64,000 nt of DNA from Pedobacter westerhofensis (GTDB lineage: Bacteria > Bacteroidota > Bacteroidia > Sphingobacteriales > Sphingobacteriaceae), in contig NZ_FXTN01000007.1 of assembly GCF_900182595.1 (NCBI RefSeq), forward strand, positions 310,001 through 374,000. The letters are read 5' to 3'. The notes below the pieces were generated by a model, which worked only from the letters and a program-made list of their open reading frames with translations, did no database searches and had not been told where the DNA came from. Every line of letters begins with the position of its first letter. Within the stretch, counting starts at the first letter, position 1. Positions 10,058 through 18,697 of this stretch are shown one piece after another. The position numbers and the translations under genes were made by a program.

Positions 10058-10065
10058 CAAAGCTA
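10058..10065 (-). promoter_or_regulatory. Candidate -7 element for the thiolase operon
   Basis: On the minus strand the sequence reads TAGCTTTG, an exact match to TAnnTTTG, 26 bases before the thiolase ATG. No good TTG lies at the expected -33 distance, so this is a moderate call. Confidence 0.42.
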
Positions 10066-10312
10066 ATAATTTTTAATTCGCCCGGCAGGTAATTTTTTTG
10101 TTCTGGCATTTGCCGGCTTAAACACCCGCATAATATTTTCATATATACGTGTGATTTTTGAAAAAATAATCAGCCAAACTGATGTTGAAAAATCGTTTTT
10201 ATTCCTGTAAAGAATATATTGAGCTTTCGACACTATTGTTGAATAATAAAAAACTTTTTATCATTGACGAATAATTGAAACAATATAATCATCTGATAAC
10301 CATATCATAGTC

Positions 10313-10426
10313 ATGCAGGAAGTTGAAAAAGAAGTCAGACAGTTTATTAAAAGTTCCCTTGTTTTGATATTGTTCGTTCCCTTCTGGATTGAGAGTGTTC
10401 ATGAGATGCTGAAGCGGATCATTTAA
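10313..10426 (+). CDS. Possible 37-residue single-span membrane protein
   Basis: An ATG-initiated frame of 37 codons and a stop. The product begins MQEVEKEVRQFIK (charged, amphipathic), continues into a hydrophobic segment SSLVLILFVPFWI and ends in a basic tail EMLKRII. This is the layout of a small one-pass membrane protein. It sits alone in an 860-base gap between the thiolase and the Oar-like receptor and is followed by an RNA-like element with a strong terminator. I do not recognise a family. The coherent charge and hydrophobicity pattern argues for coding, but chance cannot be excluded at this length. Confidence 0.45.
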   Translation: MQEVEKEVRQFIKSSLVLILFVPFWIESVHEMLKRII

Positions 10427-10489
10427 AAATATTTTAGCAGGAAGAGAGTAAAATGAAGGATAATGCGTTATTGAAGTATAAAATGAATA

Positions 10490-10590
10490 AAGATCTTGTC
10501 AAATGGGCGTTCGTCCGGCAGACATGTTTAGGTAAATAATAGTTAATTAGAATAGCCGGTGTGTGTGGATGCAACACCGGCTATTTGTTT
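10490..10590 (+). ncRNA. Candidate small RNA element (copy A)
   Basis: A short non-coding stretch contains a small stem (TGTC 10497-10500 with GACA 10521-10524), then TAGGTAAATAATAGTTAAT at 10529-10547, then a strong intrinsic terminator. The same 19 bases in the same arrangement occur at 39917-39935. Conservation of an unpaired A/T-rich segment between a variable stem and a terminator is typical of small RNAs. The 5' end is not defined. It may belong to a known Bacteroidota RNA family, which I cannot verify here. Confidence 0.5.
10551..10590 (+). terminator. Intrinsic terminator of the RNA-like element
   Basis: AATAGCCGGTGT at 10551-10562 pairs perfectly with ACACCGGCTATT at 10574-10585 over an 11-base loop and is followed by TGTTTTTATTT. 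The T-run fixes the direction as plus strand. Confidence 0.8.
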
Positions 10591-10594
10591 TTAT

Positions 10595-10744
10595 TTACTG
10601 AAAATCTTTCCGGTTCCAATATCCCGGGTTTTGTGTCTGGCTATTATTCAATTGAATTTTCCTGGTTGGGATAGGGTATAAGGACAGCGTAGGAATGATA
10701 TTCCCGATCGTGTGTAAATTCAAGGGCAATAAACATTTACATTT
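10595..10744 (-). pseudogene. Relic of a SusD/RagB gene (C-terminal end only)
   Basis: On the minus strand an open frame of 49 codons bounded by TGA and TAA reads, toward its end, IIPTLSLYPIPTRKIQLNN and SQTQNPGYWNRKDFQ. The LYPIP...QNPGY pattern is the hallmark C-terminus of SusD-family glycan-binding lipoproteins; the intact SusD at 53054-54418 in this window ends LLYPIPYDEMSRNPNMIQNPGY. Nothing else of a SusD gene is present upstream. I therefore read it as the remaining tail of a deleted SusD gene. Confidence 0.7.
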
Positions 10745-10811
10745 TCATAGTTTTATAAGGTCTAATGTGTGTCATATAGAAGCAGACAGGGCTAACCGGA
10801 AAGACGAAAAT

Positions 10812-10847
10812 AAAAAACCGCCTTCATAATTTCTTACGCGGCGGTTT
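10812..10847 (-). terminator. Intrinsic terminator of the Oar-like receptor gene
   Basis: AAACCGCC at 10815-10822 pairs with GGCGGTTT at 10840-10847. On the minus strand the stem is followed by a T-run from the A bases at 10812-10817. It lies 44 bases past the receptor stop codon. Confidence 0.7.
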
Positions 10848-10890
10848 ATGGTTAGAATTGGATGGTTGAGAACTGATTAGAATAGCTGGC

Positions 10891-13800
10891 TTAAAATCCG
10901 TATCTCAGTCCGATCTGGAACTGGTAAGGTGTACCTGTAGGAACAGGAATACCAGAGTTGTTCACGCGGTAGTTGAACGATTTAGTTGCAGCGTCATAAT
11001 TATTAACTAAAGGAACTGCAGGTGTGGTAGATGTCGCAGGTATAGCTGCACTACCGTTCAAAGCATATAATGCTGAAGTGCTCAAACTTCTGTTTACGCC
11101 CCAGTCTTTGTTCAACAAGTTAGTGAAGTTGAAAATATCCGCTGAGACTTCAAAAGAATGTGTTTTGTAAAGCTTGAATTTTTTTGATACTCTGATATCA
11201 ACAACGCCAAAGTAATCGTTTACACCACCATTACGCTGCGCAATTTGTCCGGAATATTTAATGATATAATCTTTCAAGCTCTGACTTGCAGCAGGATTAT
11301 CCAGCAAAGCCTGTAAACCTGTACGTACGTTCTGAGGAACATTTGCACTGCTTCTGTCAAATATATAGGCAAGGTCATTTGTTGCAACAAAATCACCATT
11401 ATTATTAGCACCCGAGATCAGGCTGTAACGTGTTCCGCCAATTCCTGAATAACGTACGGCTACAGTTACGCCGTAAAATGATGGAAATGTACCATAAACC
11501 ACAATCTTGTTTCTGAACTGGTTATCTGAATAAGTCATATTGCTCAGGTTTCTCGGATCATCTTTCACAGGAAGCGATAATGTTGCTGAGTTGGCTACGT
11601 TACCATTGAACGAAGTATTATCTTTTGTATCATTCCAGGTATAACTTGCGGAGATCTCACCGTCCCTGAAATATTTCCAGGTTGCATCAAGTACTACAGC
11701 AAACTGGTTTACCCTACCTTTACTGTTTAGCTCAAGTACACGGCCAAAGCTATTGCTGATACGGCCGGTTTTCCAGTCAGAAGAACCATTAGCCGCGATT
11801 TGTGGTACAAATACTCCGCGGTTATCTTCATTAGGCAGCGTGAAATAAGCATTAGCTGCCATGTTTCTGTCTACATACATATAGTTATTTCTGCCCAAAG
11901 TTGCGTATCCTGTAACACCTACCTTTAATGATGTGGTGATTAATCTACTGTATGACAGGTTGGCCTTGTATACTACGGGAATTTTTGCATCTTCTGCATA
12001 AGTATTGATCGTAGGTAACTGCAGGGCAGCCAGGGTAGGGGCAGTAGCGGTACCATTTCTGTATCCGGTAAAGTTAGGCGTAGGAACGTCAGTATTGATT
12101 ACATCTACCGTAGCAAGGTGTTTACCGTCAAACGTTAAGTTGTTGATGGTTACATAATTGTTAACGTCAGATCCAAAGATACCCGCTCCAAAACGTACAA
12201 AATCGGTTCTGTTTTCGTTGATATCCCAGTCGAACTGAATTCTAGGCTGAACCAGGAATTGTTTCAGCTTATTATCAGTACGCACACCAACCTCATCCAG
12301 TAATTTCTGGTTCAGTGGTGATGTTGGATAGGCACTATAGTCTACACGCAATCCTCCTGTGAAATCCAGGCCCGGAGCCAGCTTTGTTTGCAACTGACCA
12401 TACAGGGCAGCATTCCAGATTCCGGCTTTAACTGTAGGATCTGCCACCAGAGGAACCTCGCGGTAGTACCTGTTGGGGATCAGGTTATTAAAGTTATCCA
12501 GAGATGAGCCTGCTGCAGAGTTTGTAAACTCAAAACGTCCGTTTACTTCACTTCCATACAACGATTTAGCGCGTGTATACATTACATCGGCACCAAAAGT
12601 AAAATTGATCTTATCTGTATTATAATATAAGTTATCAACCAACTGGAATACATTATTGGTAAAACCTTCCTGACCAAAACGGTGGCCACCAATCTGTATG
12701 GCAGTGGCCGCAGAAGTACCGTCAGATAATGTAGACTGAACGTTGTTTACAATTGCCCTTGGAATAGAAATTCCGAGCTCATCATTTTGTGTGCTGGCCT
12801 GGAAAGTATAAAGATGCTGTACCTTCAGCTCATTCGTGATTTTGGGGCTGATTGTAGAGCGTAGTGTTGCCAGTAAGCTGTTATCAACGTTTTTATCATT
12901 ACCATAACTTTCGTAGAGATTGATCGCTGTATTATCTTGCAGTCCAAGAGGATTTCTGTCATTTGTATAGTTATCACGTACCGTTAATAAGTTACGGTCG
13001 TTAATTTGCCAGTCGATACGCGCAAATGCGGCATCACTGCTACGGTTTTTGTCAAATGTACCGTACTGCGGCGTATTTGCTACTCCATATTTAGCGCGGG
13101 CGATGTCAAGAAATCTGTTTAAAGTACTATTGGTTACCCTAAATCTTGCTTCATCTTCAGCTCCGTTGATATCCGCAATAATCAATGGACGTGATTCTTT
13201 CTGGTGGTCCAGGCCGATGAAATAGTGCAGTTTATCTTTGATAATCGGGCCGCCTAAAGTAAACCCGTACTGATAAGTAGAGAAGTCGTTATCACGTTTG
13301 ATACCCCTGATATCGTAAGGGCTGGATAACCAATCTGCTCTTCCGTACATAAATGCACTACCGCTAACAGTGTTGGTTCCTGATTTGGTAACAGCTGTTA
13401 CTGAACCACCACCAGCTCTTCCGTAAGTCACATCGTACTGGTTGGTGACCACTTTAAACTCACGAACTGCCTCTATTGAGATTGAATAAGGTGCACCGCT
13501 GCGACTGGTTGTACTGCCACCTGCTGTTGGGTTTTTAGCGTTCATACCATCAATGGTATAATTGGTAGAAGAAGCCAGCTGACCTGAGATTCCCTGACCA
13601 CGGCTCAATGGTGATAAATCCATCAGGTTGGAAAAGTTACGGCCGTTGATCGGCAACTGGTTCATCGTTTTAGCAGAAATCTCAGTTGATGCCCCAAAGT
13701 TTTTCACCTTGTTCTGCAGCCCTGTTCCCACTACTTCTACTGCTTTAAGATTTTGCGAAGCTTCCTGCATTTCTGCATTGGCTCTCACCGCATCACCAAA

Positions 13801-14094
13801 GTTGAGCATTAACACAGACATCGTCTGTTCAGCATATCCCATATAGATTACTTTTACCGAGTATGGCCCACCTAAGGGAAGTTCCTTAAAAGTGTATTTA
13901 CCTTCTTTATCAGTTACTGTTCTGGTTGTAAAACCAGTAGCACTGTTTCTTGCCTGAACAGAAGCGCCGGGGATTGGCTTCTTGTCCTGTCCGGTGATCA
14001 CACCGAAAATGGATGCTTGTGTCGTTTGTGCATACGCAGTGTTATTTGCACAAAAGCAAAGCAATAGTACTACAAAAAGTAGATTTCGTATCAT
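10891..14094 (-). CDS. TonB-dependent receptor, Oar-like, with carboxypeptidase-regulatory domain
   Basis: A 1067-residue outer-membrane protein. It has a signal peptide (MIRNLLFVVLLLCFCANNTAYA), a carboxypeptidase-regulatory-like beta domain at about 27-115 (SIFGVITGQDKKPIPGASV), then a plug domain. The plug contains LPINGRNFSNLMDLSPLSRG and YTIDGMNAKNPTAGGS, with the Oar-type EFKVVTNQYDVTYGRAGGGSV segment. The remainder is a large beta-barrel ending YQFQIGLRYGF with the terminal aromatic residue needed for insertion. Substrate unknown. It has its own terminator and is preceded by a short gap containing a run of eight G bases at 14144-14151. Confidence 0.9.
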   Translation of the reverse strand: MIRNLLFVVLLLCFCANNTAYAQTTQASIFGVITGQDKKPIPGASVQARNSATGFTTRTVTDKEGKYTFKELPLGGPYSVKVIYMGYAEQTMSVLMLNFGDAVRANAEMQEASQNLKAVEVVGTGLQNKVKNFGASTEISAKTMNQLPINGRNFSNLMDLSPLSRGQGISGQLASSTNYTIDGMNAKNPTAGGSTTSRSGAPYSISIEAVREFKVVTNQYDVTYGRAGGGSVTAVTKSGTNTVSGSAFMYGRADWLSSPYDIRGIKRDNDFSTYQYGFTLGGPIIKDKLHYFIGLDHQKESRPLIIADINGAEDEARFRVTNSTLNRFLDIARAKYGVANTPQYGTFDKNRSSDAAFARIDWQINDRNLLTVRDNYTNDRNPLGLQDNTAINLYESYGNDKNVDNSLLATLRSTISPKITNELKVQHLYTFQASTQNDELGISIPRAIVNNVQSTLSDGTSAATAIQIGGHRFGQEGFTNNVFQLVDNLYYNTDKINFTFGADVMYTRAKSLYGSEVNGRFEFTNSAAGSSLDNFNNLIPNRYYREVPLVADPTVKAGIWNAALYGQLQTKLAPGLDFTGGLRVDYSAYPTSPLNQKLLDEVGVRTDNKLKQFLVQPRIQFDWDINENRTDFVRFGAGIFGSDVNNYVTINNLTFDGKHLATVDVINTDVPTPNFTGYRNGTATAPTLAALQLPTINTYAEDAKIPVVYKANLSYSRLITTSLKVGVTGYATLGRNNYMYVDRNMAANAYFTLPNEDNRGVFVPQIAANGSSDWKTGRISNSFGRVLELNSKGRVNQFAVVLDATWKYFRDGEISASYTWNDTKDNTSFNGNVANSATLSLPVKDDPRNLSNMTYSDNQFRNKIVVYGTFPSFYGVTVAVRYSGIGGTRYSLISGANNNGDFVATNDLAYIFDRSSANVPQNVRTGLQALLDNPAASQSLKDYIIKYSGQIAQRNGGVNDYFGVVDIRVSKKFKLYKTHSFEVSADIFNFTNLLNKDWGVNRSLSTSALYALNGSAAIPATSTTPAVPLVNNYDAATKSFNYRVNNSGIPVPTGTPYQFQIGLRYGF

Positions 14095-14303
14095 AATAAT
14101 TTGTTTGATTGGTTACGGTGCGAAGATGTTGCTTTAGTGTTAAGGGGGGGGTGAGTTTATATTAAGAAATGAATTCGTCTCATAATACTTCTGTTTGGTC
14201 TCATGTACTAAGTTGTTGGTGGCTGTTTTGAGCGGGCCATGAATACTGGTGTTTGTACTTCCGTAAGTTATAACCCTGCTAAAAATCGCTCAGTAAAAGA
14301 GCG

Positions 14304-14774
14304 ATGAGCAGGTTTGCCGATCTGAAACTTGCAACGGAATATGCGAAGGCTATCCAGCTGTCTATCGGCAAAACCTTAGATTTTACCCAAACAGATGATA
14401 AGGGAAATGAGTTTAAGCTCTCTTCGCTGAAAGGCAAATACGTACTCGTAGATTTTTGGGCCAGCTGGTGTGTGCCCTGTCGTGCAGAAAACCCCAATTT
14501 GCTTAAGGCTTATCATGCGCTGAAAGATAAAAAATTTGAAATCGTTGGGATCTCACTGGACGAAACTAAAGCGAGCTGGTTAAAAGCAGTGGCATATGAC
14601 GGAATGCCCTGGGTACAGGTAAGCGACCTTAAGGGCTTTAAGAATGATGTGGCGGTTAAATTTGGCATTACGGCCATCCCGCAGAATGTTCTCATCAATC
14701 CTGAAGGTGTAATCATCGCGAAGAACCTTCGCGGAGAAGATGTGCTGAACCAGCTTTCCGCTTCTGTAAAATAA
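14304..14774 (+). pseudogene. Headless TlpA-like thioredoxin (5'-truncated gene)
   Basis: The 156-residue frame encodes a complete AhpC/TSA-TlpA-type thioredoxin domain: IGKTLDFTQTDDKGNEF, YVLVDFWASWCVPCRAENP with Cys56 and Cys59, and FGITAIPQNVLINPEG with the cis-proline. It lacks any signal peptide. Related Bacteroidota proteins usually carry an export signal and an N-terminal DUF4369-like domain of about 200 residues, and residues 3-20 here look like the end of that linker. The frame is closed upstream by TAA at 14280. A perfect 7-bp hairpin (14285-14305) overlaps the start codon. Either a cytoplasmic thioredoxin or, more likely, a relic. Confidence 0.6.
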
Positions 14775-14787
14775 TTATTCGTTTTAT

Positions 14788-16746
14788 TTAATCAGGAATG
14801 ATCACTGCGGCGTATCCACCATTTCTCACCATTTTTATATTGATCTTGTCTCCGCCTTTCACTTTAAAAGTTTTTTTTCTGTAATCCATTGCCTGGCGGC
14901 CGGCATTAATCCCATCTTCAAAACAGGTTATCGTGTAGCTGGATCCCTTTTCCAGGAAATCAAGATCCAGCTGCAGGTTCCTTACCGGTTCTGCTCCGTT
15001 GGTGATGCCGCCGATAAACCACTTTTTGTCCTTGCGCTTTGCAACAACGGCCAGCTCGCCCACCTTTGCGGCCAATGCCCTGGTTTCATCCCAGGTAGTA
15101 GGTACAGCGGTAATAAACTCCGTACAGTCCAGGTTACGGTAATACAGGGTAGGGTTGTCGGCAAGCATCTGTATGCCGCTTTCAAATACCACGAACAGTG
15201 CCATCTGATAGGCACGCGTGCCAATGCTTGCTGCATTTGGCCTTTCCGCACTGTAAGATTCCGGCTGCATGCTGATCATTGCCCCCGGCGTGTAATCCAT
15301 TGGCCCTACGGCATTGCGCATAAAGGGCAGGAAAAGACTGTTTTTCGGTTGTGTACCGCCCATTTGCTCCATGCCTCTGACGCCTTCATAAGAAATCACG
15401 TTTGGATATTTGTATTCTAGTCCCGCAGGCTTGAAAGCCCCGTGGAAGTCGACCATTAATTCATTTTCTGCCGCTGTCTTTGCCACCCGCTCATAATAGT
15501 TCACCATCCACTGGTCGCTGCGGTCCATAAAATCAATTTTAAGACCTTTCACTCCCCAGTCTTTAAACGTTTTGAACAGGTCCATATGGTTCTGTACCGT
15601 CAGCCAGGTGAGCCATAGCACTATACCTACATTTTTTTCTTTACCATAGCGGATCAGCTCATGTACATCTACCTTTGGGTTAGGCGTATAGGGATCAGTT
15701 GTGCTGTTTGCCCATCCTTCATCCATGATGATGTATTTTAGGCCAAATTTGGCAGCGAAATCAATATAATATTTATAGGTTTCCAGGTTATATCCGGATT
15801 CAAAGTTAACATCAGATCCGTATGGCGCAGCATCATTCCACCATTCCCAGCTGGCCTGACCGGGTTTTATCCATGCCGGATTTTTGATCACACTTGCTGA
15901 AGCCAGCTGTAAGGTCATCGTATTTTCTATCAGTTGTTTGTCTGATGTAGTGATCACGAAATATCTCCATGGAAAGCTGCGCTTACCGCTTGTTTTGGCG
16001 ATATAATCTGCCTCTTTTGTGATTTTCAGGCTGCGGTCGCCATCCTCTCCAAATGCCAGCGGTACTTTCGGAAAAGTTGAGCGTACCGCATTCTGACCGT
16101 TTCCCTTAAGAAAGAGACAAGGGTAATCGGAAAGATCAGATTCGCTGACGAGGATTTTGTATTGTTTTTTTGTGTCGATCAGCAGCGGTAAAGTGCTCAT
16201 TTTGGTATCCCATCCGGCAGAACTTACTGTGGAGTAATTTTCCTCATAACTTGTTTTGAACCCGGCGGGCTGCTGCACATGTAGATCGTACGCAGAGGGG
16301 AAGTTCAGTCCCACCTCTTCGTCCAGCACTTCAATATTACCTTTTTTGGATGTGATAAAACGGTAAGCAAGCCCATTGTCGAATGCTCTGAATTCCACGG
16401 CATAGCCGCCCTTAAATGTCAGCAGCAATTGATTGTACCTGGACTGCACTGTAGCATATTTCAATGCAACGTATGGTTTAATGGCAGTGGTCACTGATGA
16501 TGTTTTTGAACTGATCAGCTGAGGGGCCATGGCCAGGTTTTCATTTTTCAACATCAATGCCAGGCTGTTATTGACCATCAGTGGATCCGAATTGCAGGAA
16601 ACAGAATAGCGGATTTTATCTGTAATGGCAATGGCTATTTTGATATGGCCATCAGGCGATACAAGCGCGGCATTATTTTGTGCCTGTGCGCCGCCGAAAA
16701 TAGCGCACAGTAAAAAGATCATCAGGTAATTTGGTTTCAAATTCAT
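14788..16746 (-). CDS. Glycoside hydrolase family 97, retaining alpha-galactosidase-type
   Basis: A 652-residue secreted GH97 enzyme with a signal peptide (MNLKPNYLMIFLLCAIFGGAQA). The N-terminal beta-sandwich spans about 25-285. The catalytic barrel follows with WEWWNDAAPYGSDVNF (300-315), YIIMDEGWA (338-346) and KIDFMDRSDQ (403-412). GH97 has inverting members (SusB, bases are Glu) and retaining members in which an Asp in the KIDFMDR segment is the nucleophile. Asp405 here puts it in the retaining group, with Glu454 of ISYEGVRG a candidate acid/base. It likely releases alpha-linked galactose or a similar sugar. Confidence 0.9.
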   Translation of the reverse strand: MNLKPNYLMIFLLCAIFGGAQAQNNAALVSPDGHIKIAIAITDKIRYSVSCNSDPLMVNNSLALMLKNENLAMAPQLISSKTSSVTTAIKPYVALKYATVQSRYNQLLLTFKGGYAVEFRAFDNGLAYRFITSKKGNIEVLDEEVGLNFPSAYDLHVQQPAGFKTSYEENYSTVSSAGWDTKMSTLPLLIDTKKQYKILVSESDLSDYPCLFLKGNGQNAVRSTFPKVPLAFGEDGDRSLKITKEADYIAKTSGKRSFPWRYFVITTSDKQLIENTMTLQLASASVIKNPAWIKPGQASWEWWNDAAPYGSDVNFESGYNLETYKYYIDFAAKFGLKYIIMDEGWANSTTDPYTPNPKVDVHELIRYGKEKNVGIVLWLTWLTVQNHMDLFKTFKDWGVKGLKIDFMDRSDQWMVNYYERVAKTAAENELMVDFHGAFKPAGLEYKYPNVISYEGVRGMEQMGGTQPKNSLFLPFMRNAVGPMDYTPGAMISMQPESYSAERPNAASIGTRAYQMALFVVFESGIQMLADNPTLYYRNLDCTEFITAVPTTWDETRALAAKVGELAVVAKRKDKKWFIGGITNGAEPVRNLQLDLDFLEKGSSYTITCFEDGINAGRQAMDYRKKTFKVKGGDKINIKMVRNGGYAAVIIPD

Positions 16747-16955
16747 TTTTTGATACTGCTGGTGAACTAAAGTAGAAAAAATTAATCATACTACTTGCAC
16801 TCCGGTAGATTGAATCTGCTCAAATCACCCGGTTTTTTTGCAAGGCGTGACCATAATCACAACGCTATAAAATGATCAATAATCACTATTGACCGGTGAA
16901 TTCCAAATTCTTAAATTTAGTAAAGTGTTAAAATGTAGACCTTAAACCATTAATT

Positions 16956-17399
16956 ATGAGAGTATTTAGAAATATTGGGCTTTATTCAGGCCTGTTGGTT
17001 TGTCTTTGTTATGCTGCATGTTCTTCCCCCGAAGGATTGAAGAAAAGCCTTGTTGGCAAGTATGCTTCGGAGGGTGAGGATGAATATGACAACTTCAGGG
17101 ATACTTTGGAAATAAGATTGCTCGACAACGGCAATTTTGATGTTCAGACCATCGCACACTGGTCGGCCGCCAAAATGGATAATCCCCTGCGTCCGAATGA
17201 AAACAAAAAGGCAGGGGAATGGCATAGCTATGGGCAGGACCGTACAGAAGTGGCTACCCTGCAGGCAAGCGATACCACATTGCGGATAACTGATCCGCTG
17301 ACGGGCCAGGTGAAAAGGATTTTCGTAAAATCTCAGGGGAAAACTTTAGAAAAAACGAGCAGGAGCGGTGTGAAGAAGGTTTATCATAAAGTCTCCTAG
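16956..17399 (+). CDS. Small lipoprotein of unknown function
   Basis: A 147-residue protein with a lipoprotein signal peptide ending in LCYAAC (Cys22). The mature part contains GKYASEGEDEYDNFRDTLEIRLL and a repeated short-strand pattern resembling lipocalin-like or META-type small beta domains, but no family is certain. It is flanked by the divergent GH97 gene and the convergent DUF3052-like gene. Confidence 0.65.
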   Translation: MRVFRNIGLYSGLLVCLCYAACSSPEGLKKSLVGKYASEGEDEYDNFRDTLEIRLLDNGNFDVQTIAHWSAAKMDNPLRPNENKKAGEWHSYGQDRTEVATLQASDTTLRITDPLTGQVKRIFVKSQGKTLEKTSRSGVKKVYHKVS

Positions 17400-17567
17400 T
17401 ACAGCTGACAAGCTAAGCTCAGTTATAGATCACGTCACTATATGCGAGCCTGGTCATCCCTGATCAGGCTTTTTCAGTTTAATACGAAAAGCGGGAAAGG
17501 GTGACTGTGCAGGGTAATAGATGCTCGAAGTAGCCAATAGATATATAAAAAGTAGGCTCAGATAGCA

Positions 17568-17948
17568 TTATTTTCCTATGTTTTCAAGCGGCCTGAAACG
17601 CAATGCGCTCCATGTATCGTCTATAGAGATGGCCGTCACAGTTTTTATACCGTATTGTTCTGCGGTTTCGCGGATGAGGTCTCTGTTCAGGTCGGTTTTA
17701 ATTTTGGAAGTTCCTTTCTGATAGGCAAACCATAATATGCTATCTGGGAGTATCCGGGATAGTTGATTTTCAAGAAATTCAAGCAGTTCCTTTTTGGAAT
17801 AGAGAAAAACAAGCGTGTTTTCATTGGGAAGACCGGGAGTAAAAGCAGTCTTGTAACCAAGTTCGCTGATGTCTGACTGAAATACCTCAGGGGCATTTAA
17901 CACTGTTGCAGTATCCCTGAATTTGAATTTGTGAAGAGCAGTTTTCAT
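17568..17948 (-). CDS. DUF3052-like protein
   Basis: A 126-residue cytoplasmic protein. The segment DSILWFAYQKGTSKIKTDLNRD followed by IRETAEQYGIKTVTAISIDDTWSALRF matches the pattern of DUF3052-type proteins (GGxxWxxxPK-KTDL...D..WS.L..). The function of that family is unknown. The gene is isolated, with about 170 and 240 bases of non-coding sequence on either side. Confidence 0.6.
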   Translation of the reverse strand: MKTALHKFKFRDTATVLNAPEVFQSDISELGYKTAFTPGLPNENTLVFLYSKKELLEFLENQLSRILPDSILWFAYQKGTSKIKTDLNRDLIRETAEQYGIKTVTAISIDDTWSALRFRPLENIGK

Positions 17949-18131
17949 ATTTTTTTCAATTAAGCTGAGCCATTCTTGGATTACAGGTTTTAATGCTTCT
18001 GATTTGAGTTCCGCAAATGACGATCTGATCTGCTAACCAGATGAGTGATTTGTGCAGCCGATGCCGCAGGATTGTTCTTACATGTCAACAAGATATACAT
18101 CTGAACTGAATCCGAGCGCTGTTTAAATTTA

Positions 18132-18161
18132 AGCCGGGCTGGCAGGATGCGTTGCCCGGCT
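18132..18161 (-). terminator. Terminator-like hairpin after the DUF4142 gene
   Basis: AGCCGGGC at 18132-18139 pairs perfectly with GCCCGGCT at 18154-18161. On the minus strand it is followed by TAAATTTAAA, a weak T-tract. It lies 28 bases beyond the DUF4142 stop. Confidence 0.5.
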
Positions 18162-18188
18162 CTCAATATAATCATTAAGTAAGCAAAA

Positions 18189-18686
18189 TTATTTCATTTG
18201 TTTCTCAAGCGCCTTCACATGCTCCAGATGCATTTTAAGTTTGGGTAACATCTGCTGTGCCCAGGCTTTTACTGAAGGATCTTTTCCTGTCGTCCCATAA
18301 TTCTCGAACACCTGTACTGTATTTCCATGTCCTGCAGACATGGCATGGACAAATGCCGAATCAAAATCCGGGGCATGATCCAACAGTGGATCAGGTTTGA
18401 TCCCGCCTGTTGCGGCAGGTGGTAAATCTATATGCCGGCTTTTGGCCAGTTGCAGCAGTTGCTTTTCCGCTGCGCCGTGATCTGTAACCATCATTTTTCC
18501 GAAGGACTTCACTTCAGGGTTTTTCCCTTTTTTCACCGCCTGTTCACCGGCGCTTACTTCCTGCAGGTTTTTAATACTGGCCACAATGAGGAAATGCCTT
18601 GTGGTTGTATCCGGATCTGGTTGGGGGATCTGTGCATGTGCAGCGAAAGCGCCGCTCAGTGCGATCATAAACAATAATTTTTTCAT
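18189..18686 (-). CDS. DUF4142 domain protein (predicted periplasmic/outer-membrane)
   Basis: A 165-residue exported protein with a short signal peptide (MKKLLFMIALSGAFAAHA). The mature part has the DUF4142 pattern: an all-helical, ferritin-like bundle with FLIVASIKNLQEVSAGEQAV, VKSFGKMMVTDHGAAEKQL and a C-terminal KMHLEHVKALEKQMK. The function is unknown, and the family is common in stress-related loci. It begins 11 bases after the stop of the Tat-type dehydrogenase gene, so the two likely form an operon. Confidence 0.85.
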   Translation of the reverse strand: MKKLLFMIALSGAFAAHAQIPQPDPDTTTRHFLIVASIKNLQEVSAGEQAVKKGKNPEVKSFGKMMVTDHGAAEKQLLQLAKSRHIDLPPAATGGIKPDPLLDHAPDFDSAFVHAMSAGHGNTVQVFENYGTTGKDPSVKAWAQQMLPKLKMHLEHVKALEKQMK

Positions 18687-18697
18687 ATCTGTGCTGA

